Assembly: GCA_050309775.1 (NCBI GenBank)
Contig: JBNRMV010000010.1
Coordinates: forward strand, 124,001-188,000
Length of the DNA stretch: 64,000 bases
Reading direction: 5' to 3'
Source of the DNA: DTU072 sp050309775
Lineage (GTDB): Bacteria > Bacillota > Clostridia > Christensenellales > DTU072
Below the pieces are notes generated by a model. That model was given only the letters and a program-made list of their open reading frames with translations. It searched no databases and had not been told where the DNA came from. Below, piece after piece: positions 16,994-24,804 of this stretch (position 1 is the first letter of the stretch; every line of letters begins with the position of its first letter). A program made the position numbers and the translations under genes.

Positions 16994-19270
16994 ATGAAAT
17001 TCAAAAGGTTGCTTATAGTTATGCTATCCTTGCTAGTAGCCGTTGCGCTATTTGCGTGTAATCCCACAGGGGAGCAGAACGGCGGAGGGAAAAGCGACGA
17101 TGTTCCCACGCTTGCCGATTTGATTGACTACAGCTCAAACACAAAGTACTACAATGTAGCTCCGGTTGTCTACGCTGACACGGCGCAGCAAGTAGCTTTG
17201 TTGGCAGACAGCATAGCAGAAAGAAACAGACGAATAGAAGAAAGCGACGACGAGCCTTCGGTTCCGGTCAAGATTTTCATAAATTCTTCACCTGATGATA
17301 TAATCGCAGCAATGAGCCAAGCAGGGCTGAGCTTTGAAAAAATGGACAAGACTGTGAAGTATCTTGCCGGCGCAGAGAATGAAGCTTTGGACCTTGATGC
17401 CATCGTAGCAACAGGAATATGGGAAGATGATGACGATTGGTCATTCTTCGACGACTGGGATTATTATGAAAAACTTGAAGACAAGGCCGAGGCGTCCGAC
17501 AGCACGGACAGAGATTCCGACAACTTGCAGCGCCAAAAAAGAAAAATAATGAGACAGGTCTTTAAGATTGGTATGACCGGCGATGAGTTCGGCAGATTTA
17601 TTTATGAAGAGCTGAATTATGCCCAAGATGTCACACGCTCCATGCATCTGAGCAACACAGAATGGGTCAATGAGCCATACGACGAGTATGTAAAGTACGA
17701 ACTGAGTTTTGACACGCTTGTTTATTTCAAGGCATTCAACGAATTTTCAAAAGACAACAACAAGCCCAGAACAGTTCAATTGTATGGTTATTATTATGAT
17801 TATGACAAAAAGGTATACGACACCACAGACGACACAACCTTTGAAAAACAGCTGAAATACAGCCACCAATCAGTCTTCTCAGATTCAGAATTCTTGGATT
17901 ATATCAACATACAGCGCAACACATATATCAAGTCATATCGCTACAAAGACACTTTTTATAAAAAGTTCTATGATGTGCATTTCTTGTTCCAAGGACTTCT
18001 TGAACAATACGACACTATTGTTTATGAGTTCCCCGAGATAGAGCCTGCCATTCTTGGAGAGCCGAACCTGAAATACTCTACGGAAATGAAAGCCGGTATG
18101 GACGCAGGCTTCACTCAACAATTGATACTCACTGACCATCTATATATCTATTCGGCGGATATACCTACCATGAAGGCATACAATGCCGCAAATAGCGCTT
18201 ATGAAAATGTAAAGAACTCCGGCGGCGGAGTCGAACAACGCGACGAGAAAGAAATGCTGCTCAATATTGAACAACTCAAAATAGTTGATTATATATTAAC
18301 AAAGATGAATGACCAACAGCTTTCGAGAGTATTACAGTACCACATAAAAACATATAGCGGCGACATGATACGCAACATTCAAAGTGAACGCAAAGACAAA
18401 AAACTTGAGGAAGTTGCTCTTGCCGGTATTGAGGAAGGTCTTATACACGAAGCCGAAAGAAAAGCGTCGGAAATAAAGATTGGCAGAACAGCCGCAATTA
18501 TTGCTCAGTTGAGAAGAAATTATGGCGAAGCCGGTCCGGAAGAGCAGTTCTCCTCTGCAAACAGCACCAACTGGAAGGGCATAAGACCCGAAGTTAAGGC
18601 AGCCTTGGAGCATGATTACTCAGTATACCCTGACGGCACCCAAAAGAAAGAAGCCTTTGACAACTTGCTTATCAAGAAAAAATGGAGCTGCGGCGGCCTT
18701 GACGAAGCTGATTGCAGGGAAGGCAACGGCCACTTAACTTGCACTGAGGATTATGATGTAGAGCATCAAATCAGCCGTTTCTTGAACGAACACGAAACTG
18801 TATTGCGCTATTCCATAGGACAAGTAGATGTTCAATTGGCAGGAGCGCCCGGAAAACATGCAAAGGTCAACACTTCATATGACCTCAAAACCACCTCCGC
18901 CAACCACACACTGGGCACCTACACCAACGGCAACAACCTTGAGGGAAGAACAATGCCCGACGGCGCCGTGACCTACAACTATCCCAAAACACTGGACAAC
19001 ATGACTTTCAAGGCAGGAGAAACGCTCAAAGAGGCCATGGCTGATAGCAAAGATAAAAAAGATTTTCTCACCGGAAACGCAGGAAAACTAACTCTTGATC
19101 CTCAGACCTCGGAAGGCGGCACCGGCGGCTCGATAAGAAGGTATGTCTACACCTTTGAGGGCTGGTATATTGATATTGACTTGAAATATAAAGTAGACGA
19201 AAACGAAAAAGTCAAGTATGACATGTTGCTATATCCCGGCTTTTCAGTAAAACTTGAGGCAGTAAGCTAA
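16994..19270 (+). CDS. Large secreted lipoprotein with a C-terminal InlB-repeat-like segment
   Basis: Not recognised as a whole. The ATG at 16994 is preferred because AAAAGGAG lies 10 nt upstream and a clean lipoprotein signal follows: MKFKR, a hydrophobic stretch and LFAC with the lipidated Cys at 22. An in-frame ATG at 16985 is too close to the ribosome site. The 758-residue protein is acidic, with an early poly-Asp/Glu stretch (DDDDWSFFDDWDYYE), long helical middle parts rich in Tyr and charged residues, and a C-terminus around YTFEGWYIDIDLKY that resembles the Listeria-Bacteroides (InlB B) repeat. It is a single gene. Probably a surface-exposed, lineage-specific protein; function unknown. 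Confidence 0.65.
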   Translation: MKFKRLLIVMLSLLVAVALFACNPTGEQNGGGKSDDVPTLADLIDYSSNTKYYNVAPVVYADTAQQVALLADSIAERNRRIEESDDEPSVPVKIFINSSPDDIIAAMSQAGLSFEKMDKTVKYLAGAENEALDLDAIVATGIWEDDDDWSFFDDWDYYEKLEDKAEASDSTDRDSDNLQRQKRKIMRQVFKIGMTGDEFGRFIYEELNYAQDVTRSMHLSNTEWVNEPYDEYVKYELSFDTLVYFKAFNEFSKDNNKPRTVQLYGYYYDYDKKVYDTTDDTTFEKQLKYSHQSVFSDSEFLDYINIQRNTYIKSYRYKDTFYKKFYDVHFLFQGLLEQYDTIVYEFPEIEPAILGEPNLKYSTEMKAGMDAGFTQQLILTDHLYIYSADIPTMKAYNAANSAYENVKNSGGGVEQRDEKEMLLNIEQLKIVDYILTKMNDQQLSRVLQYHIKTYSGDMIRNIQSERKDKKLEEVALAGIEEGLIHEAERKASEIKIGRTAAIIAQLRRNYGEAGPEEQFSSANSTNWKGIRPEVKAALEHDYSVYPDGTQKKEAFDNLLIKKKWSCGGLDEADCREGNGHLTCTEDYDVEHQISRFLNEHETVLRYSIGQVDVQLAGAPGKHAKVNTSYDLKTTSANHTLGTYTNGNNLEGRTMPDGAVTYNYPKTLDNMTFKAGETLKEAMADSKDKKDFLTGNAGKLTLDPQTSEGGTGGSIRRYVYTFEGWYIDIDLKYKVDENEKVKYDMLLYPGFSVKLEAVS

Positions 19271-19293
19271 TTACATTGACAAAAAACAAGTAT

Positions 19294-19325
19294 AAAAAAG
19301 CTGTTCCGTATGGAGCAGCTTTTTT
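19294..19325 (+). terminator. Terminator of the large lipoprotein gene
   Basis: Stem of 14 bp (AAAAAAGCTGTTCC/GGAGCAGCTTTTTT, one G-U pair) with a 4-nt loop. Confidence 0.9.
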
Positions 19326-19372
19326 ATGTTTATAAGTTTTTTACTTATGGAATAAAAAAATTTACAAAACCG

Positions 19373-19401
19373 TTGACAACATAACTGTTTATGTATATAA
19401 T
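19373..19401 (+). promoter_or_regulatory. Perfect consensus promoter of the acyltransferase-like gene
   Basis: TTGACA (19373-19378), exactly 17 bp, TATAAT (19396-19401). A promoter this strong next to an operator-like palindrome suggests repression. Confidence 0.8.
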
Positions 19402-19423
19402 GTGTTTAGATACATAAAACAGT
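19384..19423 (+). promoter_or_regulatory. Operator-like inverted repeat over the -10
   Basis: ACTGTTTATGTAT (19384-19396) and ATACATAAAACAGT (19410-19423) are inverted copies differing by one inserted base. They cover the spacer, -10 and start region of the promoter and end just before the Shine-Dalgarno. The shape suits a dimeric TetR- or MarR-type repressor; no such gene lies in the window. Confidence 0.55.
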
Positions 19424-19435
19424 GAGGTAATAATT

Positions 19436-20746
19436 ATGATTATGTGCGCGGTGCAACACAGCAAAATTTACAAAGCAGAGCTTTGGGATAAGATGCAACA
19501 TATAATGGAGAGATACAACGACCATATGGCGCATTGCTATTTGGAGTTTGATGCTCAACTGGATTTTCCGGCGTTAAAAACAGCTTTGAACAATGCTTGC
19601 GACAGAATACCCATATTTAAGAGCGCCTTCAAACATGGCTTATTTACGGCAAAATGGCAAGAACGCAGGCATTTCGACATAGACGACATAGTGTCGCTTG
19701 TGGAAACTGACGAACCGAAAAAGGTCAGCGAAAAGTTCCTTACGCAAAAACTTGACGAAAACAAAGAGCAATTAAAAGTACTGTTGGTGCGCAGTTGCGG
19801 CAAAGATACGCTGAATGTCGTACTCAACCATATGGTAATGGACGGAGCCGACATAAAACAGTTTATGGCGCTTGTTGCCGCCGGTTATAGCGATATTATG
19901 AACGGGGGCAGAGGCAGAGTGCCGTTCAAAAACGGCAGACGGGACGAGGCGCAGATACTGGAAAATTTTTCAGAACAAGAGCGAAAAGAAGTCGAAAGCC
20001 TGCTTTCATACTCAAAAAAGAGTAAAGACAAAATTTGTTTTCCATTTGAACACAATTCAAGGAAAGAGCTTTTTCCCTTTATTGAACGGCTGATTATACC
20101 GCAGGACATTTTTCTTGCGGTCAAACAAAAGGCAAAGTTAGGGGGGTATACTGTCAACGACCTTGTAGTCGCTTGCTTTTACCGCGCGTTATATTCCTTT
20201 ATGGACATTGACAAAAGAAAAAGTTTGGGACTGCCTTGCATGGTAGATTTGCGCAAATACATGGCAGGCGGCGACAGTCTTGGCGCCACAAATCTGACCT
20301 CTATGGTGGTGTGCAATATAGGCAACGACATAGGCAAAGACATTTATGAAACGCTTGAAAAAGTCAAGGCCGCCATGTCGGAGCTTAAGAGCAATTATCC
20401 CGGCTTGCACGGCTTGCCGCTGTTGCGTGGCGTGTTCAAGTATGTGCCTTATGCGTTGGCAAAGTTCCTTATCGGCACTTTTTTCAAAAATCCGCTCATT
20501 GGCATAAGCAATATAGGCATTGTAAATGAAAAAACGCTGAGTTTTGGCGAGATGGTGCCGGATTATGTCTATTTTACCGGCTCAATAAAGTATCCGCCGT
20601 ATTATCAATTGGCGCTCACCACATATAAAAATGCCATAACTTTCTCTACGGCTATTTATGGTACGGAAAACGACCGCAAAAAGGTCAAAGAGCTTTTTGA
20701 ATGCTTGCGCAGCCAAATCTATGATTTTGCCAATTCGGAGGCATAA
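19436..20746 (+). CDS. Condensation-fold acyltransferase (alcohol acetyltransferase-like)
   Basis: The 436-residue protein belongs to the CoA-dependent acyltransferase fold shared by condensation domains, wax-ester synthases and fungal-type alcohol acetyltransferases. The active-site HxxxDG motif is HMVMDGA near residue 134, and a second conserved stretch LGLPCMVDLRKYM lies near 265. There is no carrier-protein, adenylation or other NRPS domain, so it acts as a stand-alone transferase on an unknown acceptor. GAGG is 8 nt before the ATG at 19436; an ATG at 19442 is a possible alternative. It has a consensus promoter overlapped by a palindrome, so expression is probably inducible. luxS follows 73 bp later with its own promoter. 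Confidence 0.72.
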   Translation: MIMCAVQHSKIYKAELWDKMQHIMERYNDHMAHCYLEFDAQLDFPALKTALNNACDRIPIFKSAFKHGLFTAKWQERRHFDIDDIVSLVETDEPKKVSEKFLTQKLDENKEQLKVLLVRSCGKDTLNVVLNHMVMDGADIKQFMALVAAGYSDIMNGGRGRVPFKNGRRDEAQILENFSEQERKEVESLLSYSKKSKDKICFPFEHNSRKELFPFIERLIIPQDIFLAVKQKAKLGGYTVNDLVVACFYRALYSFMDIDKRKSLGLPCMVDLRKYMAGGDSLGATNLTSMVVCNIGNDIGKDIYETLEKVKAAMSELKSNYPGLHGLPLLRGVFKYVPYALAKFLIGTFFKNPLIGISNIGIVNEKTLSFGEMVPDYVYFTGSIKYPPYYQLALTTYKNAITFSTAIYGTENDRKKVKELFECLRSQIYDFANSEA

Positions 20747-20761
20747 GGTTTTGTAAAGAAC

Positions 20762-20790
20762 TTGCAAAGCAAAGCGTTTTGTATTACAAT
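20762..20790 (+). promoter_or_regulatory. Promoter of luxS
   Basis: TTGCAA (20762-20767), 17-bp spacer, TACAAT (20785-20790), 29 bp before the ATG. Confidence 0.6.
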
Positions 20791-20819
20791 GAATACACAA
20801 AAATTCAATGAGGTACAAC

Positions 20820-21326
20820 ATGCTAAAAATACCAAGTTTTGAGGTCGACCATTTGCGCTTGAAACCCGGACTTTATGTGTCAAGAAAGGACGAAGTCAGC
20901 TATGATACCGTCACTACCTTTGACATAAGAATGAAAAGGCCTTATCACGAGGATGTCATGGATACCGGAGCCATACATGCGTTGGAACACATTTGCGCGG
21001 CATATATGCGAAATGATGAACTTTGGGGCAACAAAATTATTTATTTCGGACCCATGGGTTGCAGAACGGGGTTTTATCTTGTTGTAGTAGGAGATTTGGG
21101 AACAGAGGAGATTTTGCCGCTGATAGAGAGGACATTTGATTTTGCCTCTGATTTTGAAGGCGAAATACCCGGCGCCACTCCGATAGAGTGCGGATATTGC
21201 GTTGATATGGACCTGGACGGCGCAAAGACGCATGCCGCAATGTACTACAACTTACTACTAGACGCTAAGAAAGAGAACTTTAATTATCCCAAGAAAAGAC
21301 AAAAGAAGACTAAGGCAGAGAAATAA
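20820..21326 (+). CDS. luxS: S-ribosylhomocysteine lyase
   Basis: Cleaves S-ribosylhomocysteine to homocysteine and DPD, the autoinducer-2 precursor, in the activated methyl cycle. The ATG at 20820 is used because GAGGT lies 5 nt before it; the ATG at 20808 has no ribosome site. The 168-residue protein has FDIRMKRP, the metal ligands His-His of AIHALEH, the catalytic Cys in GPMGCRTGFY, and a third metal ligand in the ECGYC region. The C-terminus carries a lysine-rich tail (KKRQKKTKAEK) beyond the usual end. The enzyme's partner Pfs/MTAN is not in the window. Confidence 0.95.
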   Translation: MLKIPSFEVDHLRLKPGLYVSRKDEVSYDTVTTFDIRMKRPYHEDVMDTGAIHALEHICAAYMRNDELWGNKIIYFGPMGCRTGFYLVVVGDLGTEEILPLIERTFDFASDFEGEIPGATPIECGYCVDMDLDGAKTHAAMYYNLLLDAKKENFNYPKKRQKKTKAEK

Positions 21327-21345
21327 TACAGCAATTCTATATATC

Positions 21346-21380
21346 AAAAAAGGACTATTTGTTGCAATAGTCCTTTTTTT
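21346..21380. terminator. Bidirectional terminator between luxS and the symporter gene
   Basis: Stem AAAAAGGACTATT/AATAGTCCTTTTT with a 6-nt loop and T or A runs on both sides, so it can stop transcription in both directions. Confidence 0.9.
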
Positions 21381-21401
21381 TGTGGTTGAAAGCAAATACG
21401 A

Positions 21402-22970
21402 TTATTCCGCCGCTTCGGGCACTTCGACTTCTTCATCAAGCGTCCTTTGGTGGCGTCTTTCGTTTAGTATGCCAAGTATGCGCTTATGTTCGTCATCGTC
21501 AAGAGCGTACTTCCATGTAGGAATGACGGAAAGTATGCAGCCGATTGCGGGGGGTATGGATACTAAGAAAAAGAGTACGCCCATAAAACTTGAAAAGTGT
21601 GATTCAAGTCTGGGAATGCCGCCGGCAGAAATAAATGCGTTGAGTTCTGCAACTCTGCTGTCGGAGAAACGCACAACTGAATAGGCAACTCCGGAAATAA
21701 TGGTGGCAATACCTGTTGTCAGCTTTGCGATAAAGGTTTGTCCGCTGAAAAATACGCCGTCAGGACGAATGCCGTTTGTGTATTCTTCATAGTCAACGGC
21801 GTCGGCTATCATAAGCGATTGTAGCACTGTCGTCAAGCCCATCGAGCAGCCGCTGAATAGGAATACTATGAAACAAAATGTCAACGCCAACGGATGCGTC
21901 AGGTTGTTCGGGGCGACAAGATACGCTCCATATATCAATAGGAAAGGCACTATGCCGACAAGGTTGCCATAATTGTATAGTTTCTTTTTTGTGAATTTTG
22001 TCAGAAGTTTTGGCGTAAGCGCCATAGCAACGAACTGCCCGACAAACATACCGCCGCCCAACAGCGCCATATAAAGCAACGCAAGAATGGCGCTCTTACT
22101 GGCAAAATAATATGTAACCAGCGGCATTGCGGCAAGGGCAAGCAGCATTTTTGGGCTGCCCAACACGCCCGAGAGCAATACTTGACGGAAGGGTTTGTTG
22201 CGCCACATGATTTTGAAATTGTCGACAAGCGTATATTTTGTCTTTGAGGCGGAAATGCGCTCTCTTACGGCAAAGCCGCACATTTGAAAAAGTCCGCATC
22301 CGATTATGGCAAATATCGCAGCCGCAAGCAAAAAGCCGTATTTTTCTCCCATGGCGGGATTGCCGCCGGCAAGTGCTGTATTGGTCAATGATTTACCCAG
22401 ACCCAAAGCCAACGGCTGCATGGCAAGCAGAGTTACGCCGCCTCCGATGCCGCCAAATATACGCGCCAAGCTAAGCAGTTTGTTGCGGTCTTTGCTGTCC
22501 TCCGTCATAAGCGCCGTTACGCTCCAAAGGGGTATGTCGCCAACGGTGTAGGTCATACCCCACAGTATGTATGTAATGGCGGCCCAAGCAACTATCCAAT
22601 TGTTCAGGGCTTTGGAGTTTGCGGCGTCGCCATAAAAACCAAAGTTGGTGAAGCACAACAGTGTGATTATCAGAATCGGTATGGGAACGGCAATCAGATA
22701 AGGGCGGCATTTGCCGATTTTTGTCCTTGTTCTGTCGACAATAGTTCCCATAATGGGGTCGTTGAAAGCGTCCCAAACTCTGGCAAGAGTCATTATTAAG
22801 CTGACAGACATTGCCGGAATAAGTATGGTAAACTGAAGATAATATGCAAAGCAGGCGCCAATAATGTTGTAAATAACATTCTGCCCGGCAAGAGAAATAA
22901 GATAAATGTTTCTTTCTTTGGGGGTGTAGGTGCGCAGTTTTGTCGTTGCTGATACTAATTTGTCTGTCAT
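21402..22970 (-). CDS. GPH-family glycoside-pentoside-hexuronide:cation symporter
   Basis: Cation-coupled uptake of sugars or glycosides (MelB/XynP/UidB-like). The 522-residue protein has about twelve membrane segments. The GPH signature is ARVWDAFNDPIMGTIVDRTR near residue 60, with the Asp pair used in cation and sugar binding, followed by KIGKCRPYL. The C-terminal about 30 residues are acidic and cytoplasmic. AGAGGTGG precedes the ATG, which shares one base with the stop of the LRR lipoprotein gene, so the two are translated together. It could import products released by the beta-glycosidases found 15-20 kb away; specificity is unknown. Confidence 0.88.
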   Translation of the reverse strand: MTDKLVSATTKLRTYTPKERNIYLISLAGQNVIYNIIGACFAYYLQFTILIPAMSVSLIMTLARVWDAFNDPIMGTIVDRTRTKIGKCRPYLIAVPIPILIITLLCFTNFGFYGDAANSKALNNWIVAWAAITYILWGMTYTVGDIPLWSVTALMTEDSKDRNKLLSLARIFGGIGGGVTLLAMQPLALGLGKSLTNTALAGGNPAMGEKYGFLLAAAIFAIIGCGLFQMCGFAVRERISASKTKYTLVDNFKIMWRNKPFRQVLLSGVLGSPKMLLALAAMPLVTYYFASKSAILALLYMALLGGGMFVGQFVAMALTPKLLTKFTKKKLYNYGNLVGIVPFLLIYGAYLVAPNNLTHPLALTFCFIVFLFSGCSMGLTTVLQSLMIADAVDYEEYTNGIRPDGVFFSGQTFIAKLTTGIATIISGVAYSVVRFSDSRVAELNAFISAGGIPRLESHFSSFMGVLFFLVSIPPAIGCILSVIPTWKYALDDDEHKRILGILNERRHQRTLDEEVEVPEAAE

Positions 22971-23584
22971 TATGCCACCTCTTTTATGTTATTTTGGTAT
23001 TGCGTCCAATGGTCGTTGTTGCTGTCAGGTTTGTAAACCGCGCGCGAAGGCACTTTGATTTCCAGAGCGTCGCTGACTGCATAGTCCTTGGTTTCGGTGT
23101 TGTAATATTTGAAGCTGTATGCGCCGACTGTGGGTTTTGTTGCGGCGGAAATAACTACCTCTTTGAGCCTTAAGCAGTTTATGAAAGCATAATCGCCGAT
23201 ACTCTTTATTGTTGAGGGAATGTCGACGGAAATGATATCGGAATAACCGAAAGCAAAGGTTTCGATGACAGTCACGCCCTCGGGGATTGTGACGGACTTT
23301 ATTTTGCTTGAATAAAAAGCCAGACTGCTTATTGTTGTGACTTTTATGGAATCAACTTTGTCGGGGATTGTGACATTCTCTGCGGCGCCTAGGTATTTTG
23401 TCATCTTTGCGTAGGTGTCAACAACCTTTTCTCCTTCCAGCACTTCTATAATTGAATATTGAAAGCCGTCTTTATTGAAGGTTCTCACTTCCTGCTCGGT
23501 AGCCGCTGTTTGGGTGCATGAAGTCACAGTGAAAGCCAAGGCTATTAGCAGGAGACATATTATGATTTTTGAGGTTTTTTTCAT
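22970..23584 (-). CDS. BspA-type leucine-rich-repeat lipoprotein
   Basis: The 204-residue protein has a lipoprotein signal (MKKTSK, hydrophobic core, VTSC with the lipidated Cys at 23) and then a short LRR_5 domain: repeats such as VTIPEGVTVIETFAFGYSD and VDIPSTIKSIGDYAFINC, spaced about 23 residues. LRR_5 proteins of gut bacteria act in adhesion or ligand binding. It is the first gene of a two-gene operon with the GPH symporter, so a role in presenting a substrate to the transporter is possible; that is inference. AAGGAG lies upstream and a consensus promoter reads into it. Confidence 0.8.
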   Translation of the reverse strand: MKKTSKIIICLLLIALAFTVTSCTQTAATEQEVRTFNKDGFQYSIIEVLEGEKVVDTYAKMTKYLGAAENVTIPDKVDSIKVTTISSLAFYSSKIKSVTIPEGVTVIETFAFGYSDIISVDIPSTIKSIGDYAFINCLRLKEVVISAATKPTVGAYSFKYYNTETKDYAVSDALEIKVPSRAVYKPDSNNDHWTQYQNNIKEVA

Positions 23585-23620
23585 CTTGATGCGCTCCTTA
23601 TAATACTACAAACTTTTGTT

Positions 23621-23649
23621 ATTATAAGCTATACCCGAACGAATGTCAA
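23621..23649 (-). promoter_or_regulatory. Consensus promoter of the LRR lipoprotein-symporter operon
   Basis: On the minus strand TTGACA (23649-23644), 17-bp spacer, TATAAT (23626-23621). Confidence 0.8.
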
Positions 23650-23755
23650 CATTGTATTTTTTTCGACAAAATTAGTTCGCAGATTTTGCTTGACATGAAT
23701 ATAAACAGACTGTTCTCTTATAAAGCGGCATCAAATTTATACGGCGCTTGTACTC

Positions 23756-23784
23756 TTGCTAAAAGAAAAAGAATGTGATATAAT
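23756..23784 (+). promoter_or_regulatory. Promoter of the MDR gene
   Basis: TTGCTA (23756-23761), 17-bp spacer, TATAAT (23779-23784), 27 bp before the ATG with AAAGGAG. Confidence 0.65.
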
Positions 23785-23811
23785 GTTTTCACTTATTAAA
23801 GGAGTTGCACG

Positions 23812-24804
23812 ATGAAACAATACAAAGCAAACGGCAACGAGAAATTTATTGTAGAAGAAGTTACTTCTTCGAGCGAAAAGGATATCGCAAAAATAAAGAT
23901 TTCCAAAGTTTTTCCCACTAGGTCAGACCTTGATATTTTTTCTGGAAAATCCGACATTGCATACCCTTTTGTGCCCGGTCATATAGCAGTGGGCTATGTC
24001 AGCGAGGACAAACCGGAGTACGGACTGAGAAGGGGCGCAAGAGTCGTACTCAACCCCTATATCATCTCTTATTCAGATAAGTCTCAGACGCTGCCGGAAA
24101 TACAAACCTACGGCGTCAACAAGAACGGCTTTCTGGCTGATTTTGTCTGTCTGACTGTAGAAAACATAATTCCTCTGCCCGAAGATGTAAAAGAAGACGA
24201 CGCCATATTTGCAGAGCATATTGCAATCAGCCTTGCGGTCATAAACAATTTTGAAATTGCAAAAGGCGACTATGTTGCCATTATCGGCGGTTCGCCGCTG
24301 TGCAATATCATTGCGCAGCTTGCTATGTATTTTCAAGCTATACCCATAGTTATTGACCACAAAGCCGACCGTTTGGCTATCGCCAAGGAATGCGGCGTGT
24401 ATTACACCATAAATTCCAGCAAGGAAGTGACCATTGACAGAGTGCTGGAAATAACCGGCGGCAGAATGGCGGAGCATACCATATTGCATAGCGAACAGGG
24501 CATAACTCCGCATTATTTATTTGCGCTTGCAAGAAACGGCGGTGACTGCACTATTATGAGTGTGCATGGATACCCCAATCCGCTTGAAACGGACATAAAT
24601 CTCATAAACCAAAAACAACTTACCGTAAAAGGCGTATCCAACGGAGCGACAGAATTCAATTCCGCAATTTATTTGCTTGCGCAAAAAGTGCTGAAACTTT
24701 CGCCGCTGATTGAAAGTGTCACCCCCATAGCCGACGCCGAAAAGCTTTTCCTAAACTTGAAAGAACAAGGATTTGGCATGGCCAACCTGATTCAAATGGA
24801 CTAA
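23812..24804 (+). CDS. Zinc-less medium-chain dehydrogenase/reductase-like protein
   Basis: An alcohol-dehydrogenase-fold (MDR) oxidoreductase of 330 residues. The GroES-like half shows FPTRSDLDIFSG and PFVPGHIAVGYVSED, where classical enzymes have CxTD and PxxxGHE: both the catalytic-zinc Cys and the Glu are replaced. The four structural-zinc cysteines are also absent. The Rossmann half has VAIIGGSPLCNIIAQLA, a weak GxGxxG, and VIDHKADRLAIAKECG. So it may be a zinc-independent reductase or a non-catalytic relative; sugar-phosphate or polyol dehydrogenases are the closest in layout. AAAGGAG precedes the ATG. Its stop overlaps the stop of convergent murC by 4 bp. Confidence 0.72.
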   Translation: MKQYKANGNEKFIVEEVTSSSEKDIAKIKISKVFPTRSDLDIFSGKSDIAYPFVPGHIAVGYVSEDKPEYGLRRGARVVLNPYIISYSDKSQTLPEIQTYGVNKNGFLADFVCLTVENIIPLPEDVKEDDAIFAEHIAISLAVINNFEIAKGDYVAIIGGSPLCNIIAQLAMYFQAIPIVIDHKADRLAIAKECGVYYTINSSKEVTIDRVLEITGGRMAEHTILHSEQGITPHYLFALARNGGDCTIMSVHGYPNPLETDINLINQKQLTVKGVSNGATEFNSAIYLLAQKVLKLSPLIESVTPIADAEKLFLNLKEQGFGMANLIQMD

